A stretch of DNA of 64,000 nt from Przewalskia tangutica (GCA_029844215.1 CM056736.1:56109562-56173561); one strand, 5' to 3'. Shown: positions 13,162 to 24,341, numbered from the stretch's first letter. Notes: generated by a model from the sequence alone, not told the origin. Program-made: numbers and translations.

Positions 13162-13242
13162 CCTGATCTGGCTAGTAATCGGGCGTCTCCCAGAACCATC
13201 TCTCTGCTCCGGTGTGGGGTGGAGGCGCAGTCTTGTGGTCTC
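13162..13242 (-). pseudogene. Short gypsy gag scrap
   Basis: These 81 bases match the gag region at about 9,700-9,790 of the neighbouring element (shared GGTGTGGGGTGGAGGC). They appear to be the upstream continuation of the gag fragment that breaks at 4,182. The 4,183-13,161 element therefore sits inside an older gag, and a plus-strand LTR cuts the scrap on its right. Confidence 0.65.
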
Positions 13243-13622
13243 TGTTATACCGTATTTCTAGAGTATGCGTGAGGCGTCGTCTAAAAGTTTTTAGCCTTAA
13301 GTAGGCATAAGGGTCGAAATTTTGTTCCTGACCCGAAAAGAATTGTTTCACGAAACGTTTTCCAAACTTTCGAAGGAAAATTACGGCTATGTCATTTATA
13401 ATTTTTGCGGATTTTTCGAGAGATGAAATATTTTGGACCAACGAGAGGGTGACACTTGTCACCCTCAAGTGGAGCAACAACATGGGCAATGTTGGGCGAT
13501 TTTGTGGTCGAGAGTTGGTAGGATATTTTGTGATATTTTGTGTGGTAGATGGATAAGGTACACTTGCCCAAATCCTCACCTCCACTTGCCCACCACTTGT
13601 CTTGATCTTGGCCAGAATGTCC

Positions 13623-13630
13623 TATAAATA
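13623..13630 (+). promoter_or_regulatory. LTR TATA box
   Basis: TATAAATA followed by CCCTCTAATGCAAGACC, about 380 bases into the LTR. It is the plus-strand counterpart of the boxes at 6,641 and 12,651. Confidence 0.6.
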
Positions 13631-15280
13631 CCCTCTAATGCAAGACCATTTCTTTATCCACACTTGTGAAAATCCAAGGCAAAATCCTCTCCCTTTAGTA
13701 TAATTTTCGTCCAGCTTCCTCCCTTTGAGAGGCCCTCGTGAGAATACCCCTCTTGAGTGTTGTTCTCGTGAAATACACCCCCTTGGTAGAAAATACTCTC
13801 AAGTATTGTTACTATTCCCAAATACCTTGTAGTATTCCAAGGTTACACCTATACTAAAAGCCTGAAATACTATTATACTTCCTTGATACAAAAACGAAAC
13901 CCTAAGGAAAATCTTCATAGTAGGTTGAAGTATAAGTAGAAGTTGTGTAGAACTTCTAAGGGTTTCTTGGGCGTATTGGGCGTCTGAGAATAGGAGCTAA
14001 ACGTTGCTCGGGATCGACATATAACTTGGATAATTTTGGACTTATCGAGGTAAATACTCTTGACCTTATTGTAATTGGAAATTACATCGTAGTAATCTGA
14101 GAAATGAATATAAGATTCATAGAAGGATATTCTTGAAGAGAATTGAATCGTAATAGAAGAATATTAAAGAAAGTGTACTTACATAGAATTTGTATTCTGA
14201 TGAAGACTTGTGTAGTTGTGGGTAGGAAGTCTTTGCGATTTTCCGTAGAATAAGGAATCGTATCTAGAATTATTCTGAGTAGTCTAGGCGTTGATAGACT
14301 TGTATGACCGTTATAGGTTGAAATCGCAAGTAGCGTATTCTACTCGAGAAGGGTGGAAAGGGCTAGCGGATCTGATGCTTTGGAGCGTTTTGCTAATAGT
14401 CGATAATCGTCGCGAGGTATGTGATTCTTCCTATCCTTTTGGGCATGATATTTTAAAAGAATATATATAGTACGGTAGACGTACGTGTGTTAACTGAACG
14501 TGGTTTTACTTCGATGTCTTTTGACTTGAGTTTTAAATAATAAGAGTCTTGAAGTATTTCAAAAGAATTAAGAATCACTTTTGAAAGAAGAGTAATACTT
14601 TTGAAAGAGTTATACTAGCTTTATGGGAAGTTAGGTATATGACTTAAGAGAGATAAAAGAATGGTTTATTGACTTTAGAAGTTAAGAGACTTGATCTTAA
14701 AAGATAAGCGACTTGACTTAATTGAATTGATATGAATTTTGTTAAAAGTGTGAAACCTCATTCGTGAGTAATGAGTACTTGGTTTTAAAGAATAATGTTT
14801 CTTGATTTGGAAATGAGAATAAGTATCGAGCGAACCAACTGCGGCGTTAATAAAGGAAAATGTATTGACAAGTAAGTAATTATATTAAAACCGATGAAAC
14901 CTCCATCTGCATGTAGAAGCTAAGATAAGACAAAATTGTATTACATTTCTAGATCATGGCTGCTTTAATAAGATTGTTATGAACAAGAATAACCTACTCA
15001 CACATAAGGCATATGTTTCTCAAATTGTTTTAAAAGAGAATTATCTTATTAAGTGATTAAGACTATGAACTACGAAACCTTTCGAAAATGAGAAACTTGA
15101 GTATTTGAAATTAGGCAAACTTGAACTTTTGGAAAAGAATGTTGTTACTTGACTTTAAGAAGGAAAATGTTTTGGTTTAAGAAGAAGGGCATAATATTGC
15201 CTTAGTTGATTTTAAAAAAGGAAAACATGGTATTATCTTAATCTGTCTTAAAAGAGCGTTTAAATGTTATGGTCAATTCT

Positions 15281-15444
15281 ACACCGCGTTCATGGGATGA
15301 ACCGGGAATGTATTTCACACGACACCGCGTTCATGGGATGAACCGGGAATGTATTTCACACGACACCGCGTTCATGGGATGAACCGGGAATGTATTTCAC
15401 ACGACACCGCGTTCATGGGATGAACCGGGAATGTATTCCATACG
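15281..15444 (+). repeat. 41-bp minisatellite, four copies, inside LTR
   Basis: Four head-to-tail units of exactly 41 bases, each starting ACACCGCGTTCATGGGATGA. The first three are identical; the last differs only near its end. The repeat is absent from the LTRs at 4,183 and 10,149, so it arose in this LTR lineage. Confidence 0.9.
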
Positions 15445-15730
15445 ATTCCACCTCGAGTCCCATGAGATGGGCGAGACATGTGCGATACCTGTCGAGTCCC
15501 GTGAGATGGGCCAAGACATGTGCGATACCTATCGAGTCCGTGAGATGGGCCGAGACATGTGCGATACCTATCGAGTCCCGTGAGATGGGCGAGACATGTG
15601 CGATTCTATCGAGTCCCACGAGATGGGTAGACATGTATTCCATACGATTCTATCGAGTCCCGTGAGATGGGCGAGACATGTATTCCACACGATTCCACCT
15701 CGAGTCCCGTGGGATGGGCCGAGACATGTT
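15445..15730 (+). repeat. Degenerate repeat of about 40-50 bases in LTR
   Basis: About seven units share the core CGAGTCCCGTGAGATGGGC followed by GAGACATGTGCGATACC. Unit length varies because some copies keep an extra TATTCCATACGATT. The block directly follows the 41-bp minisatellite, so two different tandem arrays abut. Confidence 0.8.
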
Positions 15731-16345
15731 ATCGTATCACACGATTTATACTTAGGCTGGCGGTGAGGAAGGAGTTCCAGGCGTGAGGATGACTTTGAGG
15801 CGTGAGTCACGACTTGACATGGCATTTTTATGTTGCGAATCGTAGTTTTGTTATCATACATGTCTCCTATTTTATTTTATCGTTATGATTTCATTTCTGA
15901 TATTTCGATTTCATACTTGGTACTGTTATCGACCTCGCCCGGAATTTGCGTTCATGCCGCAGGTAGAGGTACACCGGTTGTTGATCCTCGCTCATAGGAT
16001 CACAGTTCAGCGTATTGGGAAGCTCTGTTTCTCCGGAGGCTTATCTTTTGGTATGTTTCCCTGAGTTGTAGGTTCTTGTACATTCAGGGGTATGGCGAGC
16101 CCCGTCGTCATAGGTGTTATTACATTCTTAGAGGTATGTAATCTGTTGTAGGCGAGTTTGTAAATGGGGATGTAGCTGTTCAAAGTTTTATTATATATAC
16201 GTGAAAAGCGATATTTTCATGGATAAACTTCTCATTTTATAATTGTTTCATGTCTTATTTTATATTCCGCTTATTACTCTGATGTATGACTACTTGGGTG
16301 CCTGGGTAAGGCACGATCCACGGGCAGGTTCAGTCGTGACAAAAG

Positions 16346-16356
16346 TGGTATCGAGC
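16346..16356 (+). other. Primer-binding site, initiator Met-tRNA
   Basis: TGGTATCGAGC five bases after the LTR end; same variant as at 10,134-10,144. Confidence 0.85.
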
Positions 16357-16543
16357 GATTAATCCTCGAGAAAGTGTCTACCAGGTCTAGTAGAGTCTTG
16401 ATTATCGGTGTGTTGTGCACCACATCTATAATCAGGAGGCTGCAAGACATTTAGGATTGGTTTTCATTCTTCTCATTCTGAGATCGTGCCTTAGAGCTGT
16501 GTTATAAGTTGGACCCCTCTGACATATTTCATTTTTACCAGTT

Positions 16544-17670
16544 ATGCCTCCGCTTGCAACCCGGCTCAGATGGGCAAGGCAGCGGGAGCCGCTAGTAGGA
16601 TCTGAGAGAGTATGCGGGGCGCAGCCGATCATTACACGAGATAGTGCTTGACGGCGAGTTTTGCGGCCGCCCAAAGAGTTTAGAGCGCAGCGATGGGCTG
16701 CTGAGACCACGATGCACGAGCCTCCGGTCCCACAACACGGCGAGAAGAGTTGGGGTACAAAGAGATGGCCCAGTTATTGGCGGGATAGTGGCAAGGCACG
16801 AGGATATTTGGGCCAGCAGATTCGATGTACCCGTGGTTCACCCGAGATCGGATAGTTTGAGGTTACGGGACTTTTTGAGTTGTAGCCGCGAGTTCTACGG
16901 GTCGAGGCACGAGGATGATCGCAGGAGTTCATTCGACAATTCTGACGGATCACGAGTGATCAAGGCTTGGAGACCGAGTCGGTGGTCTTAGGTTCGCATC
17001 GGTTGCGTGATCTGCGATCGTGGTTTGATTCGTGGAGCTGTCTCGGGAGTATGCACTTCCACCGTATGGGACGAGTTCTCGAGGCATTTCTTGCACATTT
17101 CTTGCCTCGCGGATGAGAAGGGCTCGGTAGATTTTTGACGTTGAGGCGACCGCGTGCGGTTCGAGTACAATGTGGAGTTTGACTCATTAGCTCGATGCGT
17201 CCCGCATTGGTAGCCGACATGGAGGGCGAGTGCACCGCCACGTCACCGGGCTCGATGACTACTTGGCGAGGCTTGTTCGGTGTAGCTCTTGTGGCATGGA
17301 CATTGCCCGCGTGCAGCTTATGCACTTGGATGTGAGCGGAGAGGTCGACGGAATGGCCGAGATCGTGAGAAGAGAGCGTACAGCGAGGTCCTTTGGTAAC
17401 TTTCGAGGCGAACCGCCTCGGCAGTTAGTTATGTACCTCGCCGATGCAGTGGTCCTCCGCGATCGTCGGGGCGTTCAGGTATTCGAGCCGGTCGAGCTCC
17501 GGGACTTCTAGTTCACGGTATACATGGGTTCGGCCCGATCGGGTTCATGCTTTCCTCGGTGTGCACGATGCGGCAAACGTCATCCCGGAGTGTCGTCTTC
17601 TGCGGTGCTTGTTTCACTGCGGCCGTCGAGCCGTGTGATGAGGGATGCCTAAAGGAGGATACTGGTAGAA
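16544..17670 (+). pseudogene. Ty3/gypsy gag, heavily frameshifted
   Basis: It starts MPPLATR at 16,544. Pieces of gag follow in several frames: DDRRSSFDNSDGSRVIKA, the capsid region around 17,060-17,110, HRHVTGLDDYLA (17,233-17,270) and MDIARVQLMHLDVS. A CFHCGRR zinc-knuckle start followed by a degenerate MPKGG segment lies at about 17,610-17,660. Many indels break the frame, so no protein is possible. Confidence 0.75.
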
Positions 17671-17924
17671 TGACGCGACTGCGGGTCGATGGCGAGATCA
17701 TCTCCTTATAGCTATGCGCGGCAGTGGGATTATGATTAGAGCGGCGAAGGAAAATGAAGCGGATGATACGGTATATTCTTACCCTCAGAGACTAGCGTCG
17801 TTGATGATATAATGAAATGCTGAGTATTATGTTCAGATAGCATTATGTTAAAATTGTGTTTAGAAAACATGGTTAGTTAGAAGGGTAAGTTTGGGGGCAG
17901 GGAAAGTGTGAGCCTTAGAGTTTT

Positions 17925-20238
17925 ATACGTAGAGACCTTAGGAATGTAAACAACTATGGCGGGACAGGGCCCCGCCATACCCTGAATGTACATAAAGCTA
18001 CAATGGCAGGGAGATCATACCCAAAAGACAAGCCTCCGGAGAAACGGGGCTTTCAGCAGAAACGGTGATCCTAGGAGCGGGGATCAACAGCGAGTACCTC
18101 ACTGCGGCATGAGCGGCCCCGAAGGAGGTCGATCAACAGTACCAAGTATGTGAAGCGTAAAAGTACTTAAATGAAATCATATCATTTTAAAACCAATTTT
18201 ACAAATATATGCAAACCCGATGTAACGCGCATAGTGCACATCATAACCAAGAGCAAAATAGATATAACATAACCGGTCTTTTCTAGGCGCTAATGATCGA
18301 AGCAAGGCCATTCGCCCATAGTATCATTATGCGTGCCTAATCCGGAACTCCGCGATCGCATAGGCCACATAGGCGCGTGAGGTATTCTCGCATCGGGGTA
18401 GCTAACGCGGCATCATCACGGACCGAAGTCGCATAGTCTATGGATGCGTGAGGTATCCTCGCGTCGGCGTAACACACCCGGAGTGATCAATCTCGGAACT
18501 CCGCGACTCGCATAGGTCACGTGGACGCGTGAGGTATTCTCGCATCGGTGGCAAGTCCTCGGCATCATAACAAGTCGGGGTATGTGATATAATAGCGATA
18601 ACAGGGCTTATCGTTTAACAACGTAAGCACAAAAGAATAACCCCTTACACAAACATCACAAGACACTAACACACGTAGCATCATAACATGTTTACTTATC
18701 AAACCATCTTACTACACTTTCCAGAAATCAATACAAGACTTTTATAAACAAATAAGTAAACCGTTCCTTTTATCTTTCTTAAGTCGTTATACCTAACTTC
18801 CCATAAAGCTAGTATAACTCTTAAGCTTTTAAATCCAAGTATTACTTTTCTTTCAAAAATGATTCATAACTCTTTCGAAATATTTCCAAGATTCTTATCA
18901 TTTAAAACTCAAGTCAAAAGACATCAAAGTAAAACCAAGTTTAGTTCACACATGTACGTCTACCGTACTATATATATTTCAAAAGTATCATGCTCAAGAG
19001 GATAGGAAGAATTACATACCTCCTCGGCTAAATCCATCTGCCAAGTCAAATATGTCGCGCGCAGAGTATCAACCTATAATAGTCAAATACGTCTATCAAC
19101 GTCTAGACTACTTCGTAGGATATTCTAAGCAGAAGGTTCTCTATTCTACGGAAAATTGGGGCGTTCCCCACCCACAAACTACACAAGTCTCATCAAATAC
19201 ATCCCATGTAAATCTGATTCAATTCTCTTCTTTTATACCATCCTTCTATATAACTTATACTCATTTCTATACTACTACAGTATGTAATCTCTAATTACAA
19301 TAGAAGGACAAAGATATTTACCTCGATAAGCCCAAAATTATCCAAGATTATATGTCGATCCTGAGCAACGTTTAGCTCCTATGCATGCGCTCGATTCGCT
19401 CTAAGAAACCCTTAGAAGTTTCTAAATAACTTCTACTTAATACTTCAACCAACTATGAAGATTTTCCTAGGGTTTCGTTTTGTGACTAAAGGAAATAAAG
19501 TAGTATTTAGGGCTTTTAGTATAGAGGTAACTTGGGAATACTACAAGGATGTAGGCTATGGGATTTTGGAATAGTAACAATACTTGCAGATACTTTTTCT
19601 ACCAAGGGGTGGGGGGGTGTTTCGGACGAGAGCTAGGAAAAGGGGGGGGTGGGACTTTGGACGAGAACTACTACAAAGGGGGGAGGGATTTTGAGACTTG
19701 GAAATTGTTAAGTGGATGAAGAGTCTTGCAACTTAAGGGGGGTATTTATAGGACCTTCAATGGCCAAGATTAAAACATGTGTAAGGTGTAGATTTGGTTG
19801 CTTGAGCAAGTGAAGTCTTCCACCCAGTGTCGCCACAACATTGGGACATATGTCCACCACAACTTTGGGACATATGTCCACCACAAAAATGAGCCATGTG
19901 GCTAGCCACTTGCACCTAAAAACCGTCCAAGGCATCCCCCCACTTGCCCACAAAAAATATCTTCCAAGACTTTGACTAATTGACTTGGCCACTTGCGCAC
20001 AATTTTCGTCCAACATGTGCCACCTAAGGGTGACACATGTCGCCCTCCTATTGGTCCAAAATATTTCATCACTCGGAAAAATCCGCAATAAATTAAAATA
20101 TTAAAACCGTAAAATTTCCTTCACAAGGTTCGGAATCTTTTCTGTTGGAAGTTCACAATTTCATCCTTAACCTAATTAGGGCTTATACAATTGTACGTAC
20201 GTCCTCACATACATACTCTGGAAATACGGGGTATAACA
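17925..20238 (-). repeat. Gypsy LTR, 3' end truncated
   Basis: On the minus strand the LTR starts TGTTATACCCCGTATTTCC at 20,238. It carries the near-palindrome at about 20,030 and a TATA box at 19,743-19,750. It is recognisable down to about 17,925, where the terminal 200 or so bases are missing. It interrupts the reverse transcriptase of the copia element to the right. No partner LTR or internal region in this orientation is seen. Confidence 0.8.
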
Positions 20239-20758
20239 GGTTGTGCAGAATGGAGTCTATCTCACTCTCTATAGCTTCTTTCCAGAGCGGTGCTTCTGGA
20301 GTTGACAATGCTTCAGCGATCGTCTGTGGTTCGTCATGAACCATATAAGCTACAAAGTCTGAACCGAAATATTTGTCTATCCTGGCCCTTTTGCTTCGTC
20401 TTGGTTCCGTCTATGAACCCTCCAAGTCTTGAGAATCCGGAATATTGGATTCCGGATAATCAGCTACTTCGGAGTTCATTGGATCTGAACCGCCCAGATC
20501 TTTTTGTTCATAACTTCGTTTGCGAGAGGTTATGTCTCTTTCATTTTTAGGAAATAAGTCTTTAAAGAAACTAGCGTTCCTTGATTCCATAATTGTACCC
20601 ACATGAATGTCTGGTACATCTGACTTATGCACTAAGAAGCGATAAGCACTACTGTTATTGGCATATCCGATGAGTATGCAATCTACAGTCTTAGGATCAA
20701 TCTTGACCTGCTTTGGCTTAGGTACTTCCACCTTTGCCAAACAACCCCACACCTTCAA
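20239..20758 (-). pseudogene. Copia integrase tail and start of reverse transcriptase
   Basis: KVWGCLAKVEVPKPKQVKI and ILIGYANNSSAYRFLV are the usual post-core segment between integrase and reverse transcriptase. APLWKEAIESEIDSI just before 20,239 is the first part of the reverse transcriptase domain. The coding sequence is broken by the gypsy LTR. Confidence 0.8.
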
Positions 20759-20785
20759 GTATTTGTAGGTGGTTTTTTTTCCTTT

Positions 20786-21483
20786 TCATAGCTCGTATGG
20801 AGTCTTGTCCTTACACTTATGTGAGATTCTATTAAGAATCTTATTTGCGGTAAGGACAACTTCTCCCCACATGTTTTGGGGAAGGCCTGAATTGATGAGC
20901 AAAACATTCATCATTTCCTTCAAAGTACGGTTCGTGCGTTCAGCAACACCGTTTGATTGAGGTGAGTAAGGAGTCGTCGTTTGATAAACAATGCCCGATT
21001 GGGCACAATATTCTTCAAAAGGCGCTACATATTCTCCCCCTCTATCGCTAAAAATTAATTTAATTCGTCCACTTAGTTGGTTCTCAACTTTTGCTTTGTA
21101 GCATTTGAATGCTTCAAAGGCTTCATCTTTACTTTTTAGTAAGTAAAGGTAACAATACCTTGTGCTATCATCTATAAAAGTCACAAAGTACTTGTTCCCC
21201 CTCTAGTTTGTGCGAACTTCAAATCACATATATCGGTGTGTATGAGTTCTAGAGGAGCGATTTTCCTTTCGACGGATCTAAAGGGACTCTTTGAAAGTTT
21301 TGCCTCTACGCACACCTCACACTTATGTTGAGGGTTTACGTCGATAGACGGCAACAACTCCAACTTTACCAATCTTTGGATAGATTGATAGTTTACATGT
21401 CCTAATCTATGATGCCATAAATTAGACGACTCAAGCAAATAAGAAGAAGACTCAATTTTATTAATAAATAAAGTAGAAGACAT
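20786..21483 (-). pseudogene. Copia integrase (zinc domain and core)
   Basis: The N-terminal zinc domain HHRLGHVNYQSIQRL with HKCEVCVEAK gives the H-H-C-C pattern. The core contains FIDDSTRYCYLYLL, SDRGGEY and NGVAERTNRTL, consistent with the D-D-E catalytic set. A frameshift separates the two near 21,182. At 20,786-20,791 the normally conserved tryptophan after TPYEL is a TGA stop, probably a G-to-A change of TGG. Confidence 0.85.
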
Positions 21484-21889
21484 TACAGATATAGCATTAA
21501 CTTTAAAGAGGCCTTCCAGACGAAGCCCCTTCCTACAAATGTTCCATTCTTAGTGATTACAAATTTATTGGCCTCAAACACTAGACTAAAACCAACATTC
21601 ACCACAAAGGTCCAGAAATTAAATTTCTTCGAATTTTCTGGGACATGCATCACCTCCTTCAGAGTAAGCTCATCTCCGGAAGTCATCTTTAGGATTACCT
21701 TTCCTACCCCCAACACCTCAGATGAAGCGTTGTTGTCCATGCACACTTCTTATCTGTGACTGGTGTATATGTGAAAAAAGCGTCTTTGTTAGAACGGATG
21801 TGACGGTTAGCACCCATGTCCATCCACCACTGCTTAGGATTCTCAACGAGGTTGGCTTCAAGTACCACCGCCGAGAACTCCTCAATCAT
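21484..21889 (-). pseudogene. Copia protease region
   Basis: The start of the protease reads WWMDMGANRHI, where copia elements normally have WxxDTGA. The catalytic T is M, which should disable the aspartic protease. The segment continues in another frame (GVGKVILKMTSGDELTLKEV, then MHVP), so at least one frameshift lies near 21,740. Confidence 0.75.
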
Positions 21890-21915
21890 ATCATCTAGAA
21901 GTGTCTTCGACGATG

Positions 21916-22104
21916 TTAGAACCTTGCCTTGCCTTTGGCCTTTTCTTTATTCTCATTCTTGAGTTTGTGGCAATCCTTGGCCATGTGTCCAAGTTTACCA
22001 CAGTGATGGCAATTCTCTTTAAACTTCTCAGTTGTTGGGCCCTTACCATCCTTCTGGAATTTTCGCTTCTTGCTTGAGTTCCCTTTGGCTTCCGCCAGGT
22101 TCAC
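21916..22104 (-). pseudogene. Copia gag zinc knuckle
   Basis: CHHCGKLGHMAKDC matches the CX2CX4HX4C nucleic-acid binding knuckle, preceded by a lysine-rich linker. It is in a different frame from the gag core. Confidence 0.85.
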
Positions 22105-22980
22105 CTTAGCCTCAGCGGGTTGCTCCCCTTTGGCATGACCTTCTTGTTATCCTCCTGAATTTGGAGTTTGATAATAAGTTCCTCCAAGTTTATCTCTTTT
22201 GTTTTGAGTTTTAAGTAACTCATAAACTCATTCCACGAGGGAGGTAACTTCTCAATTAACGACTCAACCAAAAATTGCTCGTTAGGCTTCATTCCTTTCA
22301 AATCCAGGTGATGTAAAATCATTTGAAATTCCTGGACTTGGTACATCACACTTTTGTTGTCCACCATTTGAAATTTCAGAAATTTTCCAACGATGAACTT
22401 AGCACCCGCATCTTGTGCGTTGTACTTCTTCTGCAGTTTATCCCATAACTCTTTGGTGGCGCCAACGGTGCCATACACCATGTTGAGAGGGTCGGACAAA
22501 CAGTTCAGGATATAATTCCGGCAAAGGAAATCACTATGACTCCAAGCATCTAGAGTCATCTTCATGCTATTAGTGACATGTATATCTTGGCCCCCTTCCG
22601 CCGTTTCATTTGGCTGAAGGTCCACTTCATCTCCAGCTTGTGGAGGATCTTCGGTTAGGAAACGAGATATTCCCATAACCATCAGAAAGAACAACATCTT
22701 TTGAAGTTGTGCCCATGAAATTCTTTGGGCGTTCATGGTGGAAACCGGCGGGGGTGGAACGGTAGCGTTCCCATGAGTAGTGGCAAAGGCGTTGTGAGCG
22801 CCTTGAGCAGCAGTGGGATTGACACTAGTTGTGCCTTGAGCAGCGGTAGAAAGGCATTTTGATTGCCTTGAGCAGCAGCGGATGTTGTGTTGAATTGGTT
22901 TCCTCCAGTCCTCTTGTTGTTACTTTCAACGAATATTGTCTTAAGATTGTGAGGTAAAATTGCGGTTACAAGGAAATGGA
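22101..22980 (-). pseudogene. Ty1/copia gag (UBN2-type)
   Basis: A 211-codon frame (22,736-22,101) shows the UBN2 gag pattern: AWSHSDFLCRNYILNCLSD, ATKELWDKLQKKY, and LIEKLPPSWNEFMSYLKLK. Upstream (to about 22,980) a run of short AAQG-type repeats appears in alternating frames, so the true start was further 5'. A one-base change in a G-run near 22,120 throws the following zinc knuckle out of frame. Confidence 0.8.
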
Positions 22981-23815
22981 AAGAAAGTAACAAGAATAAA
23001 TATTACAATCTGAAAATAGGAACAAAAAAAGGTATTTTCAAAAAAAGGACTACTGCAAAGATTTGCTGAGTCGGGTGTTAGCACCCTGTCCTTAAGACAA
23101 TATTGCCCCGTATAAATCCTTTAACGGTGTTTGGCAACTTGTCTCCCAAGATAAAACAACAACAAACAATTGATCAAAGGAAACTCAAGTGTTTACTAAC
23201 AAGAAGAGTCTTTTGAGTGTATGAAAGAAAGCTAGAGAGGAAGAAGGAAAATCTGATTTCAAGTGTGTTATTCAATTGAGCCTAAGGCCTCAATTTATAG
23301 TGTGTAAGATGACCTCTCATCTAGCCAACTAATGACAATTAATGGCCATGTAAATGACACTTATTGAGATGTGTTATTCAGTTAAATAATGGCTGAATTC
23401 ATGTGCCAATTCGTGGAGAATCAATGCCCCAAACCAGCCCAAAAGTCAGAAACTCTTCAGCTCCCGTCGAACATTCTGCCATCGAAGCGCCGCGGCCCTG
23501 CCTGGGAGGCGCCGCGACGCTTGATTTCCAGAGACTCACTGCCACCAAGGCGCCGCCGTTCCGACGGTGTTGCGCCGCGGCCTTTCACGGCTCCGCGGCG
23601 ATTTCCGACTCGTTTCATCTTTTACACATCTTACACTTCTTCCTTCATTTACCAACGTGAAACCCTCGTCATTTAGCCAATAACCGTCTATCATTTCATG
23701 TCTCAAATATTTCGTATACGTACCAATATCTCTTTCACTGAGAAAATTTACGATCCTTGGTACAACGTGTGCACGTGTGTGGAAACGACGTTTGCCGACA
23801 TGCGGGGCCCCAATT

Positions 23816-24229
23816 GTTCGAGTTATAAATAATAGAATTAACTTTATTTCACGTTTTCACCAAAGAAAATATCTAGGCTGACAAGTATATTTAAGACTTG
23901 TTAGATAACTAGCCTAACAATTTGAGCTTTATATGAGGCGGTTGGCAATAATTCAACAAAACCAAAATCATTATCAAGTGATTATATAGAGTACCTTTTT
24001 ATTATACTTATAGAAAATCACAATACAGTGTCCACTGTAAACTTTTCTACTTTCAGTCTCTTTACACTGATTGCCTGACTAAAATTCTATTACGAATTGT
24101 CATTCTTTTATGACGAGTCTCCCTATATGCTACATTTGGGTATTGGTTAAGTCATGCTATCTGATGAGTGAGAACATGTCTTTTTGAGGTAGTATCATGT
24201 GTTCTAAGTTGACTTTTCTTTCTAAGCAG
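23816..24229. other. Intron sequence between copia element and first exon
   Basis: This is AT-rich sequence with no coding signal. It ends in a normal polypyrimidine tract and acceptor, and is taken as the remaining 3' part of an intron whose 5' end lies beyond the transposon block. Confidence 0.6.
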
Positions 24230-24341
24230 GGAGGTGGCAAAATAAGTGCTTCTGGGGGCAATGGATTTGCTGGAGGAGGTGGTGGAAGAGTTTCTGTTGA
24301 AGTATTTAGCAGGCATGACGACTCAGAGTTCTTTGTTCATG
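24230..24341 (+). pseudogene. Membrane-protein exon: GNGFAGGGGGRVSV
   Basis: This is the first recognisable exon. Acceptor TCTAAGCAG precedes it and donor GTATGA follows. It encodes KISASGGNGFAGGGGGRVSV and then FSRHDDSEFFVH, the glycine-rich repeat of the family. The exon before it should encode another glycine-rich block, but upstream lie only intron and copia sequence. Confidence 0.85.

Larger units (their letters stand above)
13243..16341 (+). repeat. 5' LTR of the plus-strand gypsy element
   Basis: It starts TGTTATACCGTATTTC and ends GTTCAGTCGTGACA. It carries a near-palindrome GGGTGACACTTGTCACCC at about 13,447 and a TATA box at 13,623-13,630. Tandem repeats lie at 15,281-15,444 and 15,445-15,730. 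The first part of the window (1-2,628) belongs to the same LTR family. Confidence 0.85.
13243..17924 (+). mobile_element. Ty3/gypsy element, 5' part (LTR, primer site, gag)
   Basis: The 5' LTR is 13,243-16,341, the primer site 16,346-16,356, and decayed gag runs from 16,544 to about 17,670. About 250 bases of unrecognised sequence follow. No pol or 3' LTR is seen; a truncated minus-strand LTR begins at about 17,925. The element is a 5' remnant. Its LTR is the longest of the gypsy group here, partly because of two minisatellites. Confidence 0.8.
20239..23815 (-). mobile_element. Ty1/copia element truncated in reverse transcriptase
   Basis: Minus-strand order is leader (about 23,815-22,737), gag, zinc knuckle, protease, integrase zinc domain, integrase core and the start of reverse transcriptase. 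It ends abruptly at 20,239, where a gypsy LTR begins. The last coding residues are ALSTPEAPLWKEAIESEIDS, just before the first conserved reverse transcriptase block. Reverse transcriptase, RNase H and the 3' LTR are absent from the window. The outer boundary near 23,815 is an estimate; no LTR terminus or primer site could be fixed there. Confidence 0.8.

Noticed and set aside
15281..15444. Regular 41-bp repeat considered as CRISPR-like
   Set aside because: No spacers; identical tandem units within an LTR.
23389..23676. Proline/arginine-rich frame upstream of copia gag
   Set aside because: It comes from a GC-rich patch of the leader region; no start context, no family match, and two overlapping frames look equally open.
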